NCBI GenBank assembly: GCA_022825195.1
Contig: JAJDYL010000067.1
Location: 1 to 61,246, forward strand
DNA: 61,246 bases
Reading direction: 5' to 3'
Source of the DNA: Alphaproteobacteria bacterium
GTDB lineage: Bacteria > Pseudomonadota > Alphaproteobacteria > Bin95
Below the pieces are notes generated by a model that saw only the letters and a list, made by a program, of their open reading frames with translations, did not search any database and was not told where the DNA came from. Positions 54,150 to 61,246 of this stretch are shown here, piece after piece; within the stretch, counting starts at the first letter, position 1; the number at the start of each line of letters is the position of its first letter. The position numbers and the translations under genes were made by a program.

Positions 54150-54992
54150 ATGAACATGACCGAATCGAAAATCGCGCTGGACTACACCCGCGACGGCTTC
54201 GTCTTTCCGCTCGATATCGTGACGAAGGCGGAAGCGGAGGAATTGCGCGCCGACCTGGAGCGGGGCGAGGCCGAACTTGCCGACGACCCGAAGCGGCTCG
54301 GCCTGCTGCGCGGCTTCCCGGCGCGCTTCCTGCCGTCCTTCGACCGGCTGGTCCGCCATCCGAAGATGGTCGAGGCGGCGCGGGCGGTGCTGGGGCCGGA
54401 TGTGATGGTCTGGGGGTCGGGGCTGTTCATCAAGGAAGCGAACACGCCGAGCTACGTCTCCTGGCACCAGGACCTGACCTATTGGGGCCTCGACAAGGCG
54501 GAGGAGACGACACTCTGGGTGGCGCTCTCGCCGGCGACGGAGGAGAGCGGCTGCATGCGCTTCATTCCCGGCAGCCACCGGGAGCGCATCGTGCCGCATG
54601 CCGACAGCTTCGCCGCCGACAACCTGCTGACGCGCGGGCAGGAAATCCAGGTCGAGGTGGACGAGGAGGCCGCGGTCGATGTCGTGCTCCAGCCGGGGCA
54701 GGCCTCGCTGCACCACGGCCACCTGTTCCACGCCTCCGGCCCGAACAGCACCGGCGACCGGCGCATCGGGGCCGCCATCCGCTATATCGCGCCCTCCATG
54801 AGCGCGCGTTCCGGGCCGGAAACGGAGGTCGCGCTGGTGGCGGGCGAGGACCGCTTCGGGCACTTCGCCATCGTGCCGCCGCCGGCCCGCCGGATGGATG
54901 AGGCGGACTTCGAGGCCGTCGCCGAGGATGCCGAACGGCGCGAGCGGATCCTGTTCGACGGCACGGGCGGCCGCCGGCGCAAGCCGCGCTAG
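54150..54992 (+). CDS. Phytanoyl-CoA dioxygenase (PhyH) family protein
   Basis: A 280-residue Fe(II)/2-oxoglutarate oxygenase. The metal motif HxD appears in SWHQDLTYWGL (about 109-119), the distal His in HGHLFHASGPN and the oxoglutarate Arg in RRIGAAIRYIAP. The family hydroxylates CoA esters or small metabolites such as ectoine. The neighbouring aldolases, TRAP genes and dehydrogenases suggest a small organic-acid substrate, which is inference. Confidence 0.9.
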   Translation: MNMTESKIALDYTRDGFVFPLDIVTKAEAEELRADLERGEAELADDPKRLGLLRGFPARFLPSFDRLVRHPKMVEAARAVLGPDVMVWGSGLFIKEANTPSYVSWHQDLTYWGLDKAEETTLWVALSPATEESGCMRFIPGSHRERIVPHADSFAADNLLTRGQEIQVEVDEEAAVDVVLQPGQASLHHGHLFHASGPNSTGDRRIGAAIRYIAPSMSARSGPETEVALVAGEDRFGHFAIVPPPARRMDEADFEAVAEDAERRERILFDGTGGRRRKPR

Positions 54993-55098
54993 TTCCGCGG
55001 GGCTCCACCCGCATTTCGAGCATACCGGCGCCGCCCTCCGGCCCGGGCGGCGGCGTCCGGCTACGATCACCGCAACGAAAACCGAGGAAGGACGAAAA

Positions 55099-56124
55099 AT
55101 GTCGAAGGCGTCGAAGGCAGGGCTGGCGGGACTGGCTCTTCTGCTTGCGGGCTCCATGCAGGCTCAGGCCGAGGATTATCCCGAAATCAAGTTCCGTTAT
55201 GCGACCGGCTTCCCGAAGGCCGTGTACATGAACGGCCCGGCGATCTGGTTCGCCGAAGAGGTCGAGAAACGCTCTGCCGGCAAGATCCGTGTGCAAATGC
55301 ATTTCGGCGGCTCGCTCGGAAAGTCGAACGAAATCCTGGACCTGGTCTCCAAGGGCGCCATCGACATGGGTTCGGTGGTGCAGGGCTATTTCACCTCCGC
55401 CCTGCCGTTCGGCGCGATGACCAACTCGCTGCCGCTGACCTTCTTCGACGGCGAGGCAGTCATGCGCACCGCCATGAAGATGGACCGGGAGAGCGCCGAC
55501 CAGATCGCGGAATATGAGCGCAACAACATCAAGCCGCTCATCAACCGCTACCTGCCGAATTACAAGCTGATCTGCACCAAGCCGGTGAAGACGGTGAAGG
55601 AGTTCGAAGGCCTGAAAATCCGCACCTTCGGCAACTACATGCCGAAAATGTTCGCGGCCCTGAAGGCGACGCCGGTGAACGTCCTGCCGGTGGAGATGTA
55701 CGAGGCGCTCAAGCGCGGCTCGATGGACTGCTCCTACCTGACCTATCCGTTCTTCGTCGTCTTCAAGCTCTATGAGGTCGCGCCCTATGTCATCGACGTG
55801 AAATTCGGCGGCATCAACGCCTATTACCTGGCGATGAACAAGCGCAAGTTCGACAGCTTGCCCGGCAAGGTGCAGGACCTTCTTGTGGAAGTGGGCGCCG
55901 AAGCCACCGAATGGGGCGTCGCCGACACGAAGAAGGTGGACGCCGCCGCCAGGCAGCAACTGGTCGACAAGGGCGCCACCATCGTCGCGTTCGAGGAGCA
56001 GCAGAAGCTCGAGGATACCGTGCCGGACATGATCGACGAATGGATTGCGGAAATGGCCAAGCTCGGCAAGCAGAAGGAGGCCGAAGCCTATGCGGCCGCC
56101 GTCCGCAAGGACCTGGGCCTCTAG
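55099..56124 (+). CDS. TRAP transporter substrate-binding protein (DctP family)
   Basis: A 341-residue periplasmic binding protein with a signal peptide (1-24, LAGLALLLAGSMQAQA). RYATGFPKAVYMNGPAIWFAEEVEKRSAGKIRVQMHFGG is the family N-terminus, FEGLKIRTFGNYMPKM holds the carboxylate-binding Arg, and EALKRGSMDCSYL follows. ATG 55099 lies behind GGAAGGACGAA. The dctQ- and dctM-type genes follow, the second TRAP system of the window. Confidence 0.92.
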   Translation: MSKASKAGLAGLALLLAGSMQAQAEDYPEIKFRYATGFPKAVYMNGPAIWFAEEVEKRSAGKIRVQMHFGGSLGKSNEILDLVSKGAIDMGSVVQGYFTSALPFGAMTNSLPLTFFDGEAVMRTAMKMDRESADQIAEYERNNIKPLINRYLPNYKLICTKPVKTVKEFEGLKIRTFGNYMPKMFAALKATPVNVLPVEMYEALKRGSMDCSYLTYPFFVVFKLYEVAPYVIDVKFGGINAYYLAMNKRKFDSLPGKVQDLLVEVGAEATEWGVADTKKVDAAARQQLVDKGATIVAFEEQQKLEDTVPDMIDEWIAEMAKLGKQKEAEAYAAAVRKDLGL

Positions 56125-56175
56125 TCCGGCCGCTTCACGGATGGCCCCGGCCCTGCGTCGGGGCGCATCGCCGCG

Positions 56176-56712
56176 ATGACCGCTCTCCTGCGCTTTCTCG
56201 ACAGGTCGGTCCGCTGGCTCGGCACCGCCGCGCTGGCGGTTGCGGCAGCCTTTATCGGCCTTCTCGCAATCGTGGGAACCGCCGACAGTTTCGGCACGCA
56301 GATCTTCTCCCTGCCCGTGCCGAGCGCGCTGGAGATGAGCCAGGCCGGACTCGCTGTCGTGGTCTTTATGGGGCTTGCCTATGCCCAGCGCCGGCGCGGC
56401 CATGTCACCGTCGATATCCTGTTCAATCGCTTTACGGGACGGATCAAGGCGGCCTTCACCGGCCTGGCGCTCGCCGCCGCGATCTTCTTTTTCGGCTTCC
56501 TGGCCTGGCGCACGGGCATCGGCGCGTTTGAAAGCGTCGCCATCGACGAGCGGAGCTGGGGGTTGACCCGGTTTCCGATCTGGCCGTCCAAGATCGCGGT
56601 CTGCGCAGGCTGTTCGATCGCGATGCTGGAAAGCCTCCGCCAGTTCCTGCATTTGCTGGTCGGCAATCCGGACGCGTACGATGCGCATACGCCCGAGGAC
56701 GAGGCCCTGTGA
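56176..56712 (+). CDS. TRAP transporter small membrane subunit (DctQ family)
   Basis: A 178-residue protein with four transmembrane helices (about 17-38, 50-72, 93-113, 135-155). VVVFMGLAYAQRRRGHVTVDILFNR after helix 2 is the DctQ signature. Its stop overlaps the GTG of the large subunit (GTGA), so the two membrane parts are co-translated. Confidence 0.88.
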   Translation: MTALLRFLDRSVRWLGTAALAVAAAFIGLLAIVGTADSFGTQIFSLPVPSALEMSQAGLAVVVFMGLAYAQRRRGHVTVDILFNRFTGRIKAAFTGLALAAAIFFFGFLAWRTGIGAFESVAIDERSWGLTRFPIWPSKIAVCAGCSIAMLESLRQFLHLLVGNPDAYDAHTPEDEAL

Positions 56713-58019
56713 CCGAGCCTATCGTCATGGGCCTCATCGGAATCGGCGCGATGATCCTGTTCGCGGCGCTCGGCGTGCCGATCGCGTTCTGCATCACGCT
56801 GGTGGGCGCAGTCGGCATGGTGCTGGTGACGGACCTCGATTTCGTGCTCGTCACCTTCCAGACGCTGCCCTACGCCACGGCCAGCGAATACGCTTTCGCG
56901 GTCATCCCGATGTTCGTGCTGATGGGCGCGCTGGCCTCGTCGGCGGGGATCATTTCGGAGCTCTATGTCGCGGTGAACCGATGGCTGGAGGGCGTGCGCG
57001 GCGGCCTCTACATCGCGACGACGCTTGCCTCTGCCGGCTTTGCGGCGATCAGCGGCTCCACTGTCGTCAACGCCGCCATGTTCACGCGCATCGCGCTTCC
57101 GGAGATGCTGGTGCTCGGATACAACCGGGGCATCAGCGCGGGCTGCATCGCGGCGGCGGGCACCTTCGCAGCGTTGATTCCTCCGAGCCTGACCTTCGTG
57201 ATCTTCGGCATACTGACGGGAGAGAGCATCGGCGAGTTGTTCATTGCCGGTATCGTCCCCGGACTTCTGACCGCCGCGCTCTATGTGGCCGCCATTCCCG
57301 TCATGCTGCGGTTCAGGCCCGACTGGGCGCCGCGGCCGGAGGCCAGAACCCCGCTCAGGGAAAAGATTCGCGGCATGACGGGCATATGGCCGATGTTCCT
57401 GCTGGTCGTGATCGTGCTGGGCGGCATTTACACCGGCATCACGCCGCCGACCGCTGCGGGCGCGCTTGGCGCCGTCGGCGCGCTGCTGATCGCGCTCGGA
57501 CGGCGCCGGATCGGCGCAGCGCAGATCTGGGAGAGCGTGCGCCAGACGGCGGAACTCACAAGCGTGCTGTTCATCATCATCATCGGCGGCCTGCTCTTCA
57601 GCCGCTTTCTGGTGGTGAGCGGGTTCGTGGCGGACCTGACCTCCCTGGTGACGGAATCGGGCTTCTCGGGGCCGATGTTCATCCTCGCCATGATCGTCAT
57701 GTACCTGCTGCTCGGCATGTTCATCGATCCGCTCAGCATGCTGGTGGTGACCGTGCCGTTCGTCTTTCCGGTCATTCAGGCCTTCGGCATGGATCCGATC
57801 TGGTTCGGCATCGTGCTCACCAAGATGATCGAGATCGCCGTCATCACGCCGCCGGTCGGGCTCAACCTGTTCGCGGTGGTGTCGGCTGCCGGCGGACGAA
57901 TCGGCACCGGCGACATGTTTGCCGGCGTGCTGCCTTTCGTTTGCATGGAAGTTGCGATGCTCGCGATTCTGGTGGCCTTTCCCGGCCTCTCCACCTGGCT
58001 GCCGAACACCATGCATTGA
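56709..58019 (+). CDS. TRAP transporter large permease subunit (DctM family)
   Basis: A 436-residue permease with about 13 hydrophobic helices. IPMFVLMGALASSAGI, ISGSTVVNAAMFTRIALPEM and AALIPPSLTFVIFGIL are DctM features. It starts with GTG 56709 overlapping the small subunit. The Ldh_2-type dehydrogenase follows after 11 bp and may oxidise the imported acid. Confidence 0.93.
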   Translation: MTEPIVMGLIGIGAMILFAALGVPIAFCITLVGAVGMVLVTDLDFVLVTFQTLPYATASEYAFAVIPMFVLMGALASSAGIISELYVAVNRWLEGVRGGLYIATTLASAGFAAISGSTVVNAAMFTRIALPEMLVLGYNRGISAGCIAAAGTFAALIPPSLTFVIFGILTGESIGELFIAGIVPGLLTAALYVAAIPVMLRFRPDWAPRPEARTPLREKIRGMTGIWPMFLLVVIVLGGIYTGITPPTAAGALGAVGALLIALGRRRIGAAQIWESVRQTAELTSVLFIIIIGGLLFSRFLVVSGFVADLTSLVTESGFSGPMFILAMIVMYLLLGMFIDPLSMLVVTVPFVFPVIQAFGMDPIWFGIVLTKMIEIAVITPPVGLNLFAVVSAAGGRIGTGDMFAGVLPFVCMEVAMLAILVAFPGLSTWLPNTMH

Positions 58020-58030
58020 GGAGTGCACCC

Positions 58031-59014
58031 ATGCGCATTGCCATCGACGATGCCCGCACGCTGCTGACCCGCGTCATGGCGAAGCTCGGCTTCGCGGCGG
58101 AGGACATCCCGTCCATCGTGGACCACCTGATCGACAGCGAGCTGCGCGGCGTCTCCTATGGCGGCCTCGCGCGGGCGGTGTCGATCTCCGAGCGCATCGG
58201 GCGGACCGGCCAGCCGGCGCGGCCCATCACCGTCACGCGCGAAACGCCGGTCTCGGCCCACATCGACGGTGCGGACCATCTCGGCTACATCGTCGGCCAG
58301 CGCGCAACCGACATCGCCATCGGCAAGGCGAACGCGATGGGCCTCTCCGCCGTCGGCGCCGTCGATACCTGGTACACGGGCATGCTGAGCTACTTTGCCG
58401 AGCAGGCCGCGGCGCGCGACCTCGTGACCATGATCGCCTCCAACGCCACGGCCTGGGTCGCGCCCCACGGCGCCGCCGAAGGGCGCTTCGGCACCAACCC
58501 GCTCTGCTTCGGCTTTCCCTCGGCGGACCGCCCGATCGTGTGGGACATCGGCACCAGCAACATCATGCACGCCGAGGTGCTGCTCGCGCGCCGCCAGGGC
58601 GCAGCACTTCCCGAGGGGCGCGCCTTCGGCCCCGACGGGCGGCCGACCACGGACCCGGACACGGCGCTCGCGGGCGCCTTCACGGCCTGGGGCGGGCACA
58701 AGGGCTCCGGCCTCGGCCTCATGGTGCAGATGCTGGGCGTGCTCGCGGGCTCGGAGGGCCTCATGCCGGACCTCGCCGGGTTCGGCATGCTCATCGTCGC
58801 CATCCGCCCCGACATATTCGGCGACACGGAAGCCTTCAAGCAGCGCATCGCCGACTATGCCGAGAGCGTGCGGACCGCGAGGCCCGCCGACCCGGACCAC
58901 CCCGTCCGCATGCCCTTCGACCGCTCCCGGGCCGTGCGCGAGGCCGCACGGGCTTCCGGCGGGTTCGAGGCGGACGGGGCCATCGTCGAGCGGCTGCGCG
59001 CCTTCGCCGGCTAG
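58031..59014 (+). CDS. Malate/L-lactate dehydrogenase (Ldh_2) family oxidoreductase
   Basis: A 327-residue protein of the Ldh_2 fold, which includes ureidoglycolate, sulfolactate, diketogulonate and delta-1-piperideine-type NAD(P)H enzymes. SELRGVSYGGLAR near residue 39 and VDTWYTGMLSYF carry the usual catalytic region (the common H-x-H-S is S-x-G-G here), and TNPLCFGFPS, LPEGRAFGPDGRPTTDP and GGHKGSGLGLMV match well. It ends a run that begins with the TRAP genes, hence a likely role in using the transported hydroxyacid. Substrate unknown. Confidence 0.88.
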   Translation: MRIAIDDARTLLTRVMAKLGFAAEDIPSIVDHLIDSELRGVSYGGLARAVSISERIGRTGQPARPITVTRETPVSAHIDGADHLGYIVGQRATDIAIGKANAMGLSAVGAVDTWYTGMLSYFAEQAAARDLVTMIASNATAWVAPHGAAEGRFGTNPLCFGFPSADRPIVWDIGTSNIMHAEVLLARRQGAALPEGRAFGPDGRPTTDPDTALAGAFTAWGGHKGSGLGLMVQMLGVLAGSEGLMPDLAGFGMLIVAIRPDIFGDTEAFKQRIADYAESVRTARPADPDHPVRMPFDRSRAVREAARASGGFEADGAIVERLRAFAG

Positions 59015-59020
59015 GCGGCC

Positions 59021-59524
59021 GTGACCATGGATACCGCGGAGGCGCAGCGGATTGCGATTGTCGAGGCAGCCGCGGCGGCCGGGATTGCGGAAATCCGCGA
59101 ACTCTTCGCCGAATACCAAAAGTGGCTGGGCGCCGACCTCTCCTTCCAGAATTTTTCGGAGGAACTGGACTCGCTGGCGGACCTGTATGCGCCGCCCGGA
59201 GGACGCCTGCTGCTTGCCCGCACCCCGGACGGTTCGGCTGCCGGCGGCGTCGGCATGAAGCGGCTGGAGCCGGGCATCTGCGAGATGAAGCGCCTCTATG
59301 TGCGCCCGCCCTGGCGCGGATGCGGCCTCGGGCGCAGGCTGGCGGAGGCGGTCGTGCAGGCGGGGCGGGACGCCGGCTACGCGGCCATGCGCCTCGACAC
59401 CCTCACCCGCCTGCATGAGGCGGTCGCGCTCTATCGCTCGATGGGCTTCCGCGAAATCCCGGCCTATTACCGAAACCCGATGGAAGGCGTTTTCTTCATG
59501 GAACTGACCCTGGCCGGAGGGTGA
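59021..59524 (+). CDS. GNAT-family N-acetyltransferase
   Basis: A 167-residue acetyltransferase. CEMKRLYVRPPWRGCGLGRRLAEA (about 87-110) is motif A with the acetyl-CoA pyrophosphate loop RGCGLG; MRLDTLTRLHEAVALYRSMGF is motif B. Target unknown. It starts 6 bp after the dehydrogenase (GTG 59021, or ATG 59027). Confidence 0.88.
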   Translation: MTMDTAEAQRIAIVEAAAAAGIAEIRELFAEYQKWLGADLSFQNFSEELDSLADLYAPPGGRLLLARTPDGSAAGGVGMKRLEPGICEMKRLYVRPPWRGCGLGRRLAEAVVQAGRDAGYAAMRLDTLTRLHEAVALYRSMGFREIPAYYRNPMEGVFFMELTLAGG

Positions 59525-59548
59525 CGGCGGCCGGCGAAAGGATGCACA

Positions 59549-60385
59549 ATGGCGGCGAGCGAACGGGAAGGCGGCGGTATCGCCGCGGCTTGGGGGACAG
59601 GCATGGATATGGAAGGCCGGACCGTCATCGTGACGGGGGCGGGCACCGGCGTCGGGGCGGCTGCGGCGCAGCGCCTCGCCGCGGGCGGCGCGAATGTGAT
59701 CGTCAACTATTCCCGCAGCCGGGATGAGGCCGAGGCCGTGGCGGCCGCCTGCCGGGAGGCCGGCGGAGACGCCGCGGCGGTGCAGGGCGATGTGGCGGAC
59801 GAGGACGACTGCAGGCGCCTCGCCGAGGAAGCCGTGTCGCGCTGGGGCCGGATCGACGGCCTCATCAACAGCGCCGGCACCACCGTGTTCCGGCCCGGCA
59901 ACGATTTCGACACGCTCTCGCAGGAGGACTTCCAGCGCATCTACGGCGTGAACGTGGTCGGCGCCTTCCTGATGACGCGGGCGGTCTCGGCGCAGATGAA
60001 ATCCCAGGGCCGGGGCAGCGTCGTCAACATCTCGTCGATCGCGGGCGTGATGGGCGTGGGCAGTTCCATCGCCTATGCGGCATCGAAGGGCGCGCTCAAC
60101 ACGCTCACGCTTTCGCTCGCCCGCGCGCTGGCGCCGGAGATCCGCGTCAACACGGTTGCGCCCGGCTTCATCACCGGCCGCTGGTGGCAGGAGAAGATGG
60201 GCGAGGGCTACGACAAGATGGTCGCCAATGTCGAGGCGACGACGCCGCTCGGCCGGGCCGGGACGCCGGAGGACATGGCGGCGGCGGCCGTGTGGCTGCT
60301 CTGCGGCGACGTCAACATTACCGGCGAAATCCTGATCTCGGACGCCGGGATGCATCTGGGCGCAGCGCCGCTGAAGGCGCGGTAG
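59549..60385 (+). CDS. Short-chain dehydrogenase/reductase (SDR)
   Basis: A 278-residue classical SDR (260 if the ATG at 59603, preceded by GGGGGACAGGC, is used). TGAGTGVG is the NAD(P)-binding loop, NSAGT follows beta-4, and the catalytic Ser-Tyr-Lys lies in ISSIAGVMGVGSSIAYAASKGA. The long C-terminal end, WLLCGDVNITGEILISDAGMHLG, is typical of FabG-like reductases. It probably reduces a ketone in the adjacent pathway; substrate unknown. Confidence 0.9.
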   Translation: MAASEREGGGIAAAWGTGMDMEGRTVIVTGAGTGVGAAAAQRLAAGGANVIVNYSRSRDEAEAVAAACREAGGDAAAVQGDVADEDDCRRLAEEAVSRWGRIDGLINSAGTTVFRPGNDFDTLSQEDFQRIYGVNVVGAFLMTRAVSAQMKSQGRGSVVNISSIAGVMGVGSSIAYAASKGALNTLTLSLARALAPEIRVNTVAPGFITGRWWQEKMGEGYDKMVANVEATTPLGRAGTPEDMAAAAVWLLCGDVNITGEILISDAGMHLGAAPLKAR

Positions 60386-60389
60386 GGCT

Positions 60390-61001
60390 TCAGAGCGCGG
60401 CGGCGCGGGCGAAGGCGGGGCGGCCGGTCGTGCGGTCCCAATAGGCCTGGATGTTGGGGGTGAAGGCCTCGTCGATGCCGATCCGCTTCGCGAAATGCAG
60501 CGCCCAGACGATGGCGATATCGGCGATCGTGAAGCGCCCCGAACAGAGATAGTCGCGGTCCTCCAGCGCCGATTCCACCGAGCGCAGCCGGCCGAGGAAC
60601 CAGAGCCGGTAATCCTCCACGACCTGCGGCACGCGGCGTTCTTCGGGCTCCAGGTCGCGGTAGCGGAACACCAGCGTCTGCGGGAAGGTGAGCGTGGCGT
60701 CGCTCCTGTGCAGCCAGTCGAGCCAGAGCGGATAGTCCGGCTCGTCGGGCGCGACCCGGAGCGGCGTCGGGCCGTAGCGGTCCACCAGGTAGTGGCAGAT
60801 CGCGCCCGACTCCGTCATCCAGACATCGCCGTCGATCAGGCAGGGCACGGTGCCGAGCGGGTTCACCTGCTTGTAGTCCTTGTGGTGGGCGCGCGGCGGG
60901 AACTCCAGCGTCACCAGCTCGTAGTCGAGCCCCATCTCCTCCAGCGTCCACACGCACCGCATCGAGCGCGCCTGCGCGCAGTGGTAGAGTTTGATCGCCA
61001 T
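60390..61001 (-). CDS. Glutathione S-transferase family protein
   Basis: A 203-residue GST. MAIKLYHCAQARSMRCVWTLEEMGLDYEL with Ser or Cys near the active site, NPLGTVPCLIDGDVWMTESGAI (cis-Pro and ES) and CSGRFTIADIAIVWALHFAKRIG in the helical domain. Convergent with the SDR gene with a 4-bp gap. ATG 61001; the longer upstream frame is rejected. Confidence 0.88.
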   Translation of the reverse strand: MAIKLYHCAQARSMRCVWTLEEMGLDYELVTLEFPPRAHHKDYKQVNPLGTVPCLIDGDVWMTESGAICHYLVDRYGPTPLRVAPDEPDYPLWLDWLHRSDATLTFPQTLVFRYRDLEPEERRVPQVVEDYRLWFLGRLRSVESALEDRDYLCSGRFTIADIAIVWALHFAKRIGIDEAFTPNIQAYWDRTTGRPAFARAAAL

Positions 61002-61246
61002 GGCCCGTCCTCCCGTCCGCCGCCGACTTTCATCGCTGTAGGAATAGTCTTGCTCCAAGTCAATTAGCCCTACCGCACAAATCGACGAAGCGAATCGTCA
61101 GATCGATGTAAGCGGGGCGGACGGGGCACCTTCCAACTGAGGTTCTGATCTGAGATTTCACCTCTGCGAAGCAAGCAGGAGGTAAGAGTCTGAATGCAGA
61201 CCTCAATTTCGACTCTCAGGAGTGTGGAAGTGCTGCCGGCGCCTGG
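61002..61246. other. Non-coding end of the window
   Basis: No gene seen. GC is lower than average (for example GAATAGTCTTGCTCCAAGTC). Short inverted repeats occur: GTCTG/CAGAC and AGAGTC/GACTCT around 61187-61220. A promoter for the minus-strand GST is likely near 61020-61060. Nothing else is identified. Confidence 0.5.

Overview
The window is about 61 kb of GC-rich, densely coded DNA that looks chromosomal and alphaproteobacterial. The evidence is the unbroken mdh-sucC-sucD-sucA-sucB-lpd block, the thrS-infC-rpmI-rplT-pheS-pheT block, two TRAP transporter operons, many CaiB/BaiF CoA-transferases and glutathione-S-transferase-like genes, and frequent ATGA/GTGA/TTGA gene overlaps. I cannot assign a genus. 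A heterotroph living on organic acids (marine or host-associated) would fit the transporter content, but that is inference. I saw no rRNA, tRNA or CRISPR array.

Layout. Positions 1-99 look like the 3' end (domains V and VI) of a group II intron. It is followed at 110-561 by a tandem repeat of about 215 bp whose units are bounded by 10-bp-phased CATGACA motifs. The same motif recurs at 14659-14685, 16113-16139 and 43582-43608. Positions 681-2958 hold an OB-fold protein/thiolase pair and an RluA pseudouridine synthase; a deacetylase-like gene lies opposite (2949-3917). Positions 4090-6975 are a TRAP operon, convergent with a minus-strand run (12798 to 6993) of hicA (frameshifted), hicB, MFS, TauD-like dioxygenase, D-2-hydroxyacid-dehydrogenase-like, M20-peptidase-like and DUF1445 genes. 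Then come a serine hydrolase, a GST and a CoA-transferase, followed by a 1-kb repeat-rich gap (15979-17029).

Positions 17030-20402 (minus) carry an epimerase and a translationally coupled set made of a nitrile-hydratase-type enzyme with its beta chain split over two genes, its alpha chain, and a DNA-methylase-like protein. Diverging from it, 20485-23422 encode an isocitrate-lyase-family lyase with LeuC- and LeuD-like subunits. A Fic-domain protein with an unusual active site and a repeated putative operator follows (23455-24985), then another CoA-transferase.

Positions 26354-39497 (plus) run from a SAF-domain oxidoreductase through zapE, an MFS gene and the TCA-cycle operon to a GST. A Rieske oxygenase and an Fe-S flavoprotein follow, possibly an N-demethylation module. 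Positions 43051-44180 hold a secreted nuclease-like gene and an orphan IS630-type HTH gene. Positions 44306-51078 (minus) form the translation operon, with infC apparently starting at a non-canonical ATA. Positions 51558-60385 form a catabolic region: hydroxyisobutyrate-type dehydrogenase, two tandem class II aldolases, PhyH-type dioxygenase, a second TRAP operon, Ldh_2-type dehydrogenase, GNAT and SDR. A GST and a non-coding end close the window.

The most unusual points are the phased CATGACA motif family, the run of genes at 6993-12798 in which two neighbouring enzymes lack catalytic residues, the split nitrile hydratase coupled to a methylase, the LeuCD-like/lyase trio, and the ATA-initiated infC.
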